Source: Kordia sp050633145 (GTDB lineage Bacteria > Bacteroidota > Bacteroidia > Flavobacteriales > Flavobacteriaceae). Taken from it: 64,000 nucleotides of DNA. The notes beneath the pieces are model-generated. The model was not told the origin of the DNA and made no database searches. It saw nothing but the letters and a program-made list of their open reading frames with translations. The translations under genes were made by a program, and so were the position numbers. The stretch is taken from NCBI RefSeq assembly GCF_050633145.1, contig NZ_JBOEFY010000027.1, forward strand, positions 62,001 through 126,000, read 5' to 3'. This document shows, piece after piece, positions 50,419 through 58,723 of the stretch. Position 1 is the first letter of the stretch; every line of letters starts with the position of its first letter.

Positions 50419-50596
50419 AATGTGCTTATGTTTGTTATCATTGAAATGATGCGTAAAACTTGAAAGCGATTTTTCAATTACTCATTCCAAAATTAGAAGT
50501 ACAGTCTATTTTATTTAAAAAAACAACAAGACATAAGTGTGACAAATACGCTCCAAAACATACTATATACAGATATTGAGACAAAAACAGGACAAA

Positions 50597-52333
50597 CTAT
50601 AAATCGTAAATAAATTTTTGCAATTCTTTTTCAGAAGCTAAACTCATTTTTTTGCGAAGTCTGTATTTACTTTTACGAACACTATCTGGAGATATGGCCA
50701 GAATTTCAGCTATTTCTTTCGTATTGAGGTTTAAACGAATGAGCGCAGCCAATTTTAGATCGCCCTGCGAATAATTCTTCGATTTAACTTTGAAGTTTCT
50801 AAAAAACTCTGGGTACACATTTTGAAATATCGATTTAAAACCTGTCCAATCGTTTTCCGTTAAAATTTTAAAATCGTGCAATTCATTTACTATTTCCTTT
50901 ATTCCTTTTAGATCTTTTGTAGTAGTGGAAGCATCTTTAGATAATAGCTGCGTATATACTTTTAACTCTTCTTCTTTTTCAATTGCTTTCTCCTTTTCTT
51001 CGATCAATTTTTGTTGCATTCTAAATTTTGCTTTTTCTTTTCTTTCTATTAATTGAAGAAAGCGTTCTTTTTTTCGTTTGTAAAAAATAAATCCGAAACC
51101 AATAGACATTAACAATGCTCCTGTTATTAAAAGCGCACTCAATCTTAGTTTTTCTGAATTTGCATGCACCACCTGTAATTTCTCTTTGCTTTCCTCTTCC
51201 GCTTTTAAATAGTCTTCTCTAGCAATTGCCAACTTCCCTTCTTCCCTATTAAAACGTCCTTTAGCCCTATTATATATTTCAGAAAAATGTAACGCTCTTG
51301 CTGTATCTCCTCGTTTTTTATACAATTCTTTTAATTGCCTAGAAGAAGTTAATAACTTTCCAGGAATATCTTTCAATTCTGCTATCTCATAAGATTTCAA
51401 TCCGTTTTTAAGAGCCAAGTCCATATCACCTTGCTCACTATATATTAAAGACAATAATAGATAAAGGTTTTCTTCAAGATTTTTTTGTTTGGCTTTCTCT
51501 GAATCTTCCATGCTTTCTAATGCCAACGACAAAGCTCTGGTATTATCTCCTTTTTTATGATATATTTCTGCTAGGTTTTTCTTAATTAGAATATCATAGT
51601 TAGCACGCCTTTTTTTCTTTTCATTATTTTTATTTAGATGTGCCGCTTTTTGAAAATGTTTTAGCGCATCATCATACTTGTCCATTTTTTTGTAAACACA
51701 TCCCGCATGTCGATACACAAAAACCTCATTCGCTATATCTCCATTATCAACTAATCTCATTGCTTTCTTAGCACAGTCTATTGCCTTATCAAACATTTCT
51801 AACTTTGCATATAATCGTGCCATTCTTGCATACGATTTTGCCAACACATCTGTATTGACTAATTCACCTTGCGCTGAATTGATTTCTAACGCGGCTTTAT
51901 AAGATGAGAATGCTTTTCCTGTCTCTCCGTCCAACTGAGAGAAATAGCCTGTTTTATTATATATTTTAGCTTTTTGAACTGGGTCTTGCGTATCAGGAAG
52001 TAATTCTTGCATTTTTTTCAAATACACACGAGCAGAATCTAATGTAATTTCCTCTTTAAAAAAATAAGTTCCGCACCTGCTATATACTCTATAAAGTTCT
52101 TCAGGATTTCCCAAAGCTTGTTGTTCTGCTTTGTGTAAATAGAAAATTGCTGAGTCTTTTTTATTCTCAAATGCACAACGGTTACTTTCATTTAAGTATT
52201 CTTTAACTAACACATCACGCTTTTGTGCTTGTGTATTTTCTGTATAAACAAAACAACAACTTATTGAAAGTATGAGTTTAACAAACAGATTTAAGGAAAG
52301 AGAATTTTCTTTTGTTTTCGGGAAGGTATTCAT
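50597..52333 (-). CDS. TPR protein with membrane helix and C-terminal HTH (LuxR-like)
   Basis: Protein of 578 residues. A hydrophobic signal-like segment lies at about residues 15-32. Residues 40-370 contain many TPR units (FDKAIDCAKKAMRLVDNG, YDDALKHFQKAAHLNKN, KGDNTRALSLALESMED), expected outside the inner membrane. A membrane helix at about 402-420 (LSALLITGALLMSIGFGFIF) is followed by a coiled coil rich in Glu/Lys. The last 65 residues form a LuxR-like DNA-binding domain: DLKLAALIRLNLNTKEIAEI with SPDSVRKSKYRLRKKMSL as recognition part. Such membrane-tethered regulators are typical of Flavobacteria. Single gene upstream of the RiPP pair on the same strand; a regulatory link is possible but not shown. 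Confidence 0.9.
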   Translation of the reverse strand: MNTFPKTKENSLSLNLFVKLILSISCCFVYTENTQAQKRDVLVKEYLNESNRCAFENKKDSAIFYLHKAEQQALGNPEELYRVYSRCGTYFFKEEITLDSARVYLKKMQELLPDTQDPVQKAKIYNKTGYFSQLDGETGKAFSSYKAALEINSAQGELVNTDVLAKSYARMARLYAKLEMFDKAIDCAKKAMRLVDNGDIANEVFVYRHAGCVYKKMDKYDDALKHFQKAAHLNKNNEKKKRRANYDILIKKNLAEIYHKKGDNTRALSLALESMEDSEKAKQKNLEENLYLLLSLIYSEQGDMDLALKNGLKSYEIAELKDIPGKLLTSSRQLKELYKKRGDTARALHFSEIYNRAKGRFNREEGKLAIAREDYLKAEEESKEKLQVVHANSEKLRLSALLITGALLMSIGFGFIFYKRKKERFLQLIERKEKAKFRMQQKLIEEKEKAIEKEEELKVYTQLLSKDASTTTKDLKGIKEIVNELHDFKILTENDWTGFKSIFQNVYPEFFRNFKVKSKNYSQGDLKLAALIRLNLNTKEIAEILAISPDSVRKSKYRLRKKMSLASEKELQKFIYDL

Positions 52334-52498
52334 AGTCGGTTTCTATTAACAGTTATTATTTTTTAAAAAAACATATTTTCAAATACTAAAAAAAGAGTGT
52401 TATCCCCCAAAAACAACCCATTTTTACCTCTTATTTCTAAAGACAGGAATTCCCTTGCTATTTTTCATACCACAGCTCACAATACCATTGAAGTTTGT

Positions 52499-52506
52499 TA
52501 TATTTG
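52499..52506 (+). promoter_or_regulatory. -7 promoter box for the lipoprotein gene
   Basis: TATATTTG, 21 bp before the ATG at 52527. Confidence 0.6.
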
Positions 52507-52526
52507 TGTAACACTTAAACCGATTT

Positions 52527-53315
52527 ATGAAAAAAAGTCTTCTTATCTACACCATATTGGTATCATTTTTGGTGGGCTGTACTCAAAAAAGTACTGATAA
52601 AGTCAATTCAGCCTTAAATTTTGAGAAAGGATTCACACAAACACTTGTATTTGGAAATAAAACAAATGCCAATAAAATAGGGCATTTTGAAGATTTAAAT
52701 GAAGTAGAATTTCGATTAGATGAGATTACAAGCGATAGCAGCTTTGTGTTTACAGGAAAAGTGACACGCATGCAATATAAATCTGATCTCTATGGAGAAA
52801 AAGAAAGTTTGGACACCGAAGTTGTTAAAGCATTAAATAACACAAGTAACTTAAGTGAGACTGAGCTAGAATTATATAATGATATAAAGAGGTACATTGA
52901 TAAAGAGTATACTTTTACATTAGACAAGTACGGAAATGTGATAAAAGGTGCTCAATTCAAAGATCAATCAACTTATATCGATCCAGCAGTTATTGAGAAC
53001 TTTACAACTGTGCCTACGATGGGATTTCCCAAGGAACAACTTGCTGTAGGAACTACGTGGAATTATGATACAAATAATCCATTGATTGAATCACAAAAAA
53101 TAAAGTTCACCTATACAATAGATGATATTACAGAAGATAAAATTTTTATAGCTGTTAAAATGGATATTGATGGACTTGGCGGAATGCTTAAAAAAAGTGA
53201 AGCGACTGGAATGTATGAAATTGACCGAAAAACAAAGCAATTTATCAAAGGAGAACGCAACATGAATATGCAGATTGGCGGCGGAAAAGTATCTTATAAG
53301 ATATACAAGAAGTAA
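52527..53315 (+). CDS. Lipoprotein, DUF6263-like
   Basis: Protein of 262 residues with a lipoprotein signal ending FLVGCTQKS; Cys18 is the lipid-modified residue. The mature part has long beta-strand patterns (KFTYTIDDITEDKIFIAVKM, KGERNMNMQIGGGKVSYKI) and a conserved PTMGFPKEQLAVGTTWNYD segment, typical of DUF6263-like proteins of Bacteroidetes. Function unknown; the protein should be attached to the inner or outer membrane. It precedes rpoN by 53 bp on the same strand. Confidence 0.85.
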   Translation: MKKSLLIYTILVSFLVGCTQKSTDKVNSALNFEKGFTQTLVFGNKTNANKIGHFEDLNEVEFRLDEITSDSSFVFTGKVTRMQYKSDLYGEKESLDTEVVKALNNTSNLSETELELYNDIKRYIDKEYTFTLDKYGNVIKGAQFKDQSTYIDPAVIENFTTVPTMGFPKEQLAVGTTWNYDTNNPLIESQKIKFTYTIDDITEDKIFIAVKMDIDGLGGMLKKSEATGMYEIDRKTKQFIKGERNMNMQIGGGKVSYKIYKK

Positions 53316-53368
53316 AGAATTGCTCATAAATTAATCAACGACAACCGAGTGTTTTTACACAAAAGACT

Positions 53369-54829
53369 ATGCTAAAACAACAACTTAACTTTAGATTATC
53401 TCAAAAATTATCTCCTCAACAAATTCAGTTAATGAAGTTGATTCAATTGCCTACGCAAGCTTTTGAACAACGTCTAAAACAAGAATTGGAAGAGAATCCT
53501 GCATTAGATAGCGGTAAAGAACAACTCGATGAGTTTGATTCTGATTTGTCAAATGATTATGATGACGATGATTATGGAAACGAAACTATTGCCGCAGAAG
53601 AGATCAATGTTGACGAATATTTGAGTGATGATGAAATCCCTAATTACCGCTTGCAAGCAAATAATTATAGCGTTGACGATGAAGAAAAAAGTGTTCCGTA
53701 TGCTTCTGGAACATCTTTCAATCAGCATTTAAAAAATCAATTAAATACATTTCGTCTTTCGGAAGAAGACAGAGAAGTTGCTGAGTTTTTGATTGGAAGT
53801 GTTGACGAAAGTGGATATATCCGTAGACCTTTGGAAGATATTGTTGACGATTTAGCTTTTACACAAAATATCTTTACAACAGATGAAAATATAGCCAAGA
53901 TTTTACAAATTGTACACGAGTTAGATCCTGCTGGAGTTGGTGCCCGAAATTTACAAGAATGTTTGTTGATTCAGTTGCGAAGAAAGGAACCGACAGTTTC
54001 TATTGACATGGCAATTAATATTTTAGATAAGTCGTTTGAGCATTTTACCAAGAAGCATTACAAGAAACTTTTACATAAGTTTGATATTACTGAAGTAGAA
54101 TTACGCGATGCAATTTTAGAAATTGAACGTTTGAATCCAAAACCTGGCGGTTCGTATGCAGGAAATACAAAAATCATTGAGCATATTGTTCCCGATTTTG
54201 CCATTCGTATCGTAGAAGGCATGTTAGAGTTGACTTTAAATGGACGAAATGCTCCTGAGTTGCATGTTTCTAAGGAATACAACGATATGCTGAAAGGCTA
54301 TAAGGACACGCGTCAAAAAACAAAATCACAGAAAGATGCGGTTATGTTCATAAAACAGAAGTTAGATGCTGCAAAATGGTTTATAGACGCTATTAAACAA
54401 CGTCAGCAGACACTTTTGGTTACTATGAATGCTATTTTACATTATCAGGAGGAATACTTTCTTACAGGCGATGAACGCAAGTTAAAGCCAATGATTTTGA
54501 AAGATATTGCCGATATGATCAATATGGATGTTTCTACAGTATCACGTGTAGCAAATAGCAAATATGTAGATACGCCTTATGGAACGAAGTTGATTAAAGA
54601 ATTTTTCTCTGAATCAATGAAAAATGAACAAGGTGAAGACGTTTCTACTCGTGAAATTAAAAAGATTCTTGAAACTGTAATTGAAGACGAAAACAAGAAA
54701 AAACCGTTAACAGACGAGAAGTTAGCCACTATTTTAAAGGAAAAAGGATATCCAATTGCTCGTAGAACTGTAGCAAAATATAGAGAACAGCTCGATATTC
54801 CTGTAGCACGATTACGAAAGAAAATATAA
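53369..54829 (+). CDS. rpoN: RNA polymerase sigma-54 factor
   Basis: Protein of 486 residues. Region I is Gln/Leu-rich at the N-terminus (LKQQLNFRLSQKLSPQQIQL, KLIQLPTQAFEQRLKQELEE). Region II is acidic (EFDSDLSNDYDDDDYGNE). The core-binding part and HTH follow (DIADMINMDVSTVSRVANSK). The RpoN box is ARRTVAKYREQLDIP near the end. Sigma-54 needs AAA+ activators; none are in the window. A PAP2-like gene starts at the base after the stop codon. Confidence 0.97.
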   Translation: MLKQQLNFRLSQKLSPQQIQLMKLIQLPTQAFEQRLKQELEENPALDSGKEQLDEFDSDLSNDYDDDDYGNETIAAEEINVDEYLSDDEIPNYRLQANNYSVDDEEKSVPYASGTSFNQHLKNQLNTFRLSEEDREVAEFLIGSVDESGYIRRPLEDIVDDLAFTQNIFTTDENIAKILQIVHELDPAGVGARNLQECLLIQLRRKEPTVSIDMAINILDKSFEHFTKKHYKKLLHKFDITEVELRDAILEIERLNPKPGGSYAGNTKIIEHIVPDFAIRIVEGMLELTLNGRNAPELHVSKEYNDMLKGYKDTRQKTKSQKDAVMFIKQKLDAAKWFIDAIKQRQQTLLVTMNAILHYQEEYFLTGDERKLKPMILKDIADMINMDVSTVSRVANSKYVDTPYGTKLIKEFFSESMKNEQGEDVSTREIKKILETVIEDENKKKPLTDEKLATILKEKGYPIARRTVAKYREQLDIPVARLRKKI

Positions 54830-55435
54830 ATGCGCACTTTTCTCAAAGTAATATCATACATATTTCATCCTATTTTTATTCCTGTGATGGCTACAGTTGG
54901 CTTCTTTTTACTGACGCCACGACTGTACGACTTCAATTTTAAAATTGATGTTTCTATCACGATTTCTATTTTCACGATTTTCATTCCAATTTTAACGTTT
55001 ATACTATTAAAACGCTTTCAATTGATTGATTCTATTTTTGTAAAAGATGTAAAACAGCGCAGAATTCCGCTCTATTTGTATGTATTATTGTTGTTTTTAA
55101 TCATCACCAAAGTCATTTCGAAATCTATTTTTGCAGAGTTGTATGATTTCTTTTTAGCAACATTAATTTCTGCTATAGTCTGTCTGGCTTTTGTTTTATT
55201 TCGTGTAAAAGCAAGCATGCACATGATGGGAATCTCAGGTTTGGTTATGTTTCTTATCGCATTAAGTATTACTTATCAACTCAACATTACCTTTGCTTTG
55301 AGTATCCTTATTCTTATGATTGGACTCATTGGCACTTCTCGGTTATTCCTAAAAGCACATACATTTACTGAACTGATAATTGGTTTTTTTATTGGATTGA
55401 TTCCACAATTGTTGGTTATGACTGATTGGTTATAA
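54830..55435 (+). CDS. Membrane protein, PAP2-like
   Basis: Protein of 201 residues with six hydrophobic segments. RVKASMHMMGISGLVMFLIA and SRLFLKAHTFTELIIGFFIG resemble the second and third PAP2 phosphatase motifs (SxxH and SRxxxxxHxxxD), but the first motif (KxxxxxxRP) is weak: KDVKQRRIPLYLYVL. The catalytic Asp is replaced by Glu (HTFTE). It may therefore be a degenerate member. It starts directly at the rpoN stop and is co-transcribed with it. Its end overlaps the convergent outer-membrane gene by six bases. Confidence 0.8.
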   Translation: MRTFLKVISYIFHPIFIPVMATVGFFLLTPRLYDFNFKIDVSITISIFTIFIPILTFILLKRFQLIDSIFVKDVKQRRIPLYLYVLLLFLIITKVISKSIFAELYDFFLATLISAIVCLAFVLFRVKASMHMMGISGLVMFLIALSITYQLNITFALSILILMIGLIGTSRLFLKAHTFTELIIGFFIGLIPQLLVMTDWL

Positions 55436-56125
55436 GATGTAAAACATTAAACCAACTTTGATGATACTCATTTCAAATTGTTCACCATTTGTAGTTATAG
55501 TGCCATCTTTAAAGAGTTTGTTAAGCGCATAATACAAATGAAAATTCCAGGTATTATAACCTGCACTTAGCGTTAATCCGTACTGAAAGCGGTTTATATC
55601 GTCATTTTGAAACTTGATTGTTTCGCTATTGCTTACAAATTTAGAAACTCCAGAAAAAATATACCCAAGTTTAAATCCACCGTAAATGCGCCAAAACTTA
55701 TAGCTTTCGGCTGTAGAAGTACGCCAGCGAAATTCTATTGGCAGTTCTACCAGATGTGTTCTGTATTTGTTTCTCTTAAAACTTTCGTCACTGTCAATAA
55801 TCTGATACGTAATTCCGCTATTAGTTTCGGTAGCTTTTAAATTGTGGAAATATGAATTATAGGAATAACCTAAACCGACTCCTATGGCTTTATTTCGCCT
55901 TTTATTAATTGGGAAATCACGAATAACACCTAAATGGATTCCGTTAGATAAATTATTTTGAGAGATTCCGCTAGGGCGATTTTGAAGAATATTATACGTA
56001 AACCCTATATAAAATTGATCTTCACGATACTTGTCATCAGGAATTGTATCCTGTATTGCTTCTTCTTGTGCAAAGGCAAATTGCATTCCTAAAACAACTA
56101 AAATTCCAATAACAATATGTTTCAT
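55430..56125 (-). CDS. Outer membrane beta-barrel protein, PorT-like
   Basis: Protein of 231 residues with signal peptide (MKHIVIGILVVLGMQFAFAQ). It consists of strands of alternating residues with short turns (QFYIGFTYNILQNR, IGVGLGYSYNSYFHN, FKLGYIFSGVSKFV, YGLTLSAGYNTWNFHLYYAL) and ends with a barrel-like strand VGLMFYIL. The family of small eight-stranded barrels includes PorT of the type IX secretion system; I cannot decide whether it is that one. It is separated from the exbD gene upstream by the terminator at 56176-56205. Confidence 0.82.
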   Translation of the reverse strand: MKHIVIGILVVLGMQFAFAQEEAIQDTIPDDKYREDQFYIGFTYNILQNRPSGISQNNLSNGIHLGVIRDFPINKRRNKAIGVGLGYSYNSYFHNLKATETNSGITYQIIDSDESFKRNKYRTHLVELPIEFRWRTSTAESYKFWRIYGGFKLGYIFSGVSKFVSNSETIKFQNDDINRFQYGLTLSAGYNTWNFHLYYALNKLFKDGTITTNGEQFEMSIIKVGLMFYIL

Positions 56126-56175
56126 TCTATTCTATTTTGACAAAATCATTTCATTAACTAGTAGCAAGATAATAT

Positions 56176-56205
56176 AAAAAAAGCACTCCTTTAAGAGTGC
56201 TTTTT
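56176..56205 (-). terminator. Intrinsic terminator after exbB-exbD operon
   Basis: AAAAAGCACTC-ctttaa-GAGTGCTTTTT with perfect 11-bp arms. It lies 21 bp downstream of the last exbD stop on the minus strand; the A-run on the plus strand gives the U-tract. Confidence 0.9.
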
Positions 56206-56225
56206 AATATAAAATTTAAGATTTT

Positions 56226-56711
56226 CTATTTAAAATTATCACTAAACGCACCTTTTCTGGTTGTATAGTTAATTTTCAGAGCGTTAATCTCACGAAGCCT
56301 TTGTTTAATATCAGCTACAAGTCCCATATTTGTTTCATTATCTACTTTTAAAGCAGTAATGGCAACATTTCTGAATTCTGCACCAACTTCATTATTTAAT
56401 GTGTTGAACCAGTAATCTTTAATTTCAGAAACATCAGCAAACTTGTCATTCAACTGAATTTTAGCTTGTGTTCCAACATCTTTCTGATATCTTGCACTTG
56501 GTTTACCTGCATAAATATAAATAACTGGATCTGTTTTATCTAGTTTTTGTATTTGATCTGCAAACGGTAACTCTTGCGCTACTTTGTAATCATCTTTCTT
56601 AAACACAGTTACTGTCATAAAGAAGAATAATAACATAAATACAATATCAGGCAAAGCTGCTGTAGATACCGGTGGCAATTCACCACTTTTTTTCTTTTTA
56701 AATTTAGACAT
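56226..56711 (-). CDS. ExbD/TolR-family protein (second copy)
   Basis: Protein of 161 residues, fourth gene of the minus-strand operon. One N-terminal helix at about residues 22-40 (LPDIVFMLLFFFMTVTVF) carries the Asp (Asp22) that couples to protons with ExbB. The periplasmic part is short and includes VNDKFADVSEIKDYWFN-like and LVADIKQRLREINALKINY, the C-terminal end of the ExbD fold. It is 12 bp after the first exbD. Two different ExbD proteins are common in Bacteroidetes TonB or gliding-related complexes. Confidence 0.93.
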   Translation of the reverse strand: MSKFKKKKSGELPPVSTAALPDIVFMLLFFFMTVTVFKKDDYKVAQELPFADQIQKLDKTDPVIYIYAGKPSARYQKDVGTQAKIQLNDKFADVSEIKDYWFNTLNNEVGAEFRNVAITALKVDNETNMGLVADIKQRLREINALKINYTTRKGAFSDNFK

Positions 56712-56723
56712 AATAGCTACGTT

Positions 56724-57350
56724 TTAATTACTAGTTTCTGCTTCAGATATCTTTAAAGGATACATATCCTTTATAACCTTCATCTTGTCTTTCAAATCTT
56801 TTATAAGATTATCATCTGTAGTTTGTGGATGTGCTAAGATAGAATCCATTTTCGTAAATGACATATTCTTACCATACATTCTGACAGCTTCTCTATTTCT
56901 TAAGAAATTATACGCTCCCACAAGCTCATTTTGAACAGAAATGAATGTTCCATACTCTGTTTCTCTGTCATTTCTAACAGAGACAATTGCTTTATTAGGG
57001 TGATCCGATGATTCTGGACTTCTTTTCCCTTTGCAATATGTACACGGCTCTCCTTTTTCGTTAGTTCCTCCACCATTATCAAGGAAATCAATCGCTGCTT
57101 GTTTCAAGTCTTTTAATTCCATGACTTCTTCCTCAACCAAAAGATCATTATTTTTATTTACTAATACCGTAAATAAGTTCTTTTGCTTAATAATAGGTGG
57201 TGTTACTCCTTCAGGCGGCATTGGTGGTAGCTTTCTAGTGATACCTGCATCTTCCTGAAAGGTAGTAGTTACTAAGAAAAAGATAAGAAGTAAGAATGCG
57301 ATATCGGCCATAGACCCTGCATTCACTTCTGGTACGTTTCTTCTTCCCAT
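56724..57350 (-). CDS. ExbD/TolR-family protein (first copy)
   Basis: Protein of 208 residues. Helix at about 12-31 with the conserved Asp (VNAGSMADIAFLLLIFFLVT). The periplasmic part has FTVLVNKNNDLLVEEEVMEL and a two-Cys insertion EKGEPCTYCKGKRS that is not in standard ExbD proteins, possibly a disulfide or metal site. YGTFISVQNELVGAYNFLRN fits the ExbD helix. It is three bases after the membrane gene before it. It should form a proton-driven complex with the ExbB-like protein at 57794. Confidence 0.93.
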   Translation of the reverse strand: MGRRNVPEVNAGSMADIAFLLLIFFLVTTTFQEDAGITRKLPPMPPEGVTPPIIKQKNLFTVLVNKNNDLLVEEEVMELKDLKQAAIDFLDNGGGTNEKGEPCTYCKGKRSPESSDHPNKAIVSVRNDRETEYGTFISVQNELVGAYNFLRNREAVRMYGKNMSFTKMDSILAHPQTTDDNLIKDLKDKMKVIKDMYPLKISEAETSN

Positions 57351-57352
57351 AA

Positions 57353-57763
57353 TTATTTATTAAGTGTTTTTTTAACTCCAAATCCTACCATTGCTAAAAT
57401 AGCAACTGCTGCCAAGAAGTAGAACATATAAATACCAGTTCCTACCATTTTTGACGTAGACCCATCCACTTTAATTTTACCTACTTGAGTTAAAGCATCA
57501 CTAGCTGCAACATAAGATATAATTACAATGATTGCAAAAACCGCTAGTGAAATCAATGATTTCTTCAAAGCTTGCGGATTGGTCGCCAAGTTTTTAATCC
57601 CAAAAAACAATGCGATAGCAGCAGTAACAGGTACAAGTATTTCACCTGCAACAATCATTGCATTACCTGTTGACTTCTCTGTCAAGATCATTATATATAG
57701 GACTACTCCTACAATCGCGATCACGGCGATTAAAACTGTTAATATTAATTTTAATTGTTTCAT
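57353..57763 (-). CDS. Four-helix membrane protein of the exbB-exbD operon
   Basis: Protein of 136 residues with four hydrophobic segments: about 6-26, 40-60, 70-90 and 110-130 (MFYFLAAVAILAMVGFGV). No catalytic motif. Flavobacterial exbB-exbD clusters often have such a gene between exbB and exbD; the function is unknown. It lies 30 bp after exbB and 2 bp before exbD, so a subunit of the complex is likely. Confidence 0.85.
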   Translation of the reverse strand: MKQLKLILTVLIAVIAIVGVVLYIMILTEKSTGNAMIVAGEILVPVTAAIALFFGIKNLATNPQALKKSLISLAVFAIIVIISYVAASDALTQVGKIKVDGSTSKMVGTGIYMFYFLAAVAILAMVGFGVKKTLNK

Positions 57764-57793
57764 ATTATATTGTATTGTATAAAGTTGATAGTA

Positions 57794-58519
57794 TTATTTC
57801 TTGTAACGAACCAATAAATCTATTAAAGAAATAGATGAATCTTCCATGTCGTTTACAATACTATCAATCTTAGCAATAATATAGTTATAGAAAATTTGAA
57901 GTATAATACCTACGATCAAACCAAATACTGTTGTTAATAAGGCTACCTGAATAGAACCTGCAATTAAAGATGCATCAATTGCTCCAGCAGCTTCAATTTG
58001 AGTAAAGGCTTGAATCATACCAATTACCGTTCCCATGAATCCTAACATCGGCGCAATTGCGATGAATAAAGAAATCCATGATACGTTCTTTTCTAATTGT
58101 CCCATTTGTACTCCTCCGTAAGCTACAACCGCTTTTTCAGCGTTATCAACTCCTTCGTCCATACGGTCTAATCCTTGGTAAAAGATAGACGCAACTGGTC
58201 CTTTTGTATTTCTAGCAACTTCTTTAGCAGCTTCTACACCACCACTTGCTAATGCGTTCTCAACATTTGCTAATAATTTTTTATTATTAGTTGTTGCCAT
58301 ATTTAAGTAGATGATTCTTTCGATACATATTGCTAGTCCTAAGATAAGACACAACAATACAATTCCCATGAACTCGGGTCCACCCTTGATGAAGTATTCT
58401 TTTAATATTTGGTGAATACCTTGTCCGGCGTCTGCTGCAGTATCATTTTGAGCTGTTGCTACACCTACATTTAAAATCGTTAACATGGCTACAGCCATAA
58501 TAGAAAATCCTTTTTTCAT
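57794..58519 (-). CDS. exbB: ExbB/TolQ/MotA-family proton channel protein
   Basis: Protein of 241 residues with an N-terminal signal-like or membrane segment, then three main helices: FMGIVLLCLILGLAICIERI, SLFIAIAPMLGFMGTVIGMIQ (the family motif APxLGxxGTV) and IQVALLTTVFGLIVGIILQI. A MotA/TolQ family protein that forms a pentameric proton channel with ExbD. It starts the operon of four minus-strand genes. In Flavobacteria such operons energise TonB-dependent uptake; a gliding or division role is possible. Confidence 0.94.
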   Translation of the reverse strand: MKKGFSIMAVAMLTILNVGVATAQNDTAADAGQGIHQILKEYFIKGGPEFMGIVLLCLILGLAICIERIIYLNMATTNNKKLLANVENALASGGVEAAKEVARNTKGPVASIFYQGLDRMDEGVDNAEKAVVAYGGVQMGQLEKNVSWISLFIAIAPMLGFMGTVIGMIQAFTQIEAAGAIDASLIAGSIQVALLTTVFGLIVGIILQIFYNYIIAKIDSIVNDMEDSSISLIDLLVRYKK

Positions 58520-58596
58520 TTCTCTTGAACTTAAATTTTGTTAGTTAATCGGGTTAAAGATATAAAAATTTTATAATAATGTACGATATTTTTACG

Positions 58597-58666
58597 CAGA
58601 GAGGAAGGGATTCGAACCCTCGNNCACTTTCCAGGCGTGCGCCTTCGACCACTCGGCCACCTCTCT
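58597..58666 (-). tRNA. tRNA-Ser (anticodon GGA), variable arm interrupted by two N bases
   Basis: Read on the minus strand: acceptor arm AGAGAGG, D-arm GCCGAGTGGTCGAAGGC, anticodon arm GCACGCCTGGAAAGTG (anticodon GGA), then NN, then T-arm GAGGGTTCGAATCCCTT and acceptor CCTCTCT plus G; no CCA is encoded. The visible length is 70 with N, whereas tRNA-Ser has about 88-90 because of its long variable arm. The two N at 58623-58624 stand where that arm should be, so about 15-18 bases are probably missing or collapsed in the assembly rather than in the organism. Confidence 0.9.
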
Positions 58667-58723
58667 TTATTGATGGGCAAATAACAAAAAATATTTTAGT
58701 TTTTGAAATATATCTAGTTATTT

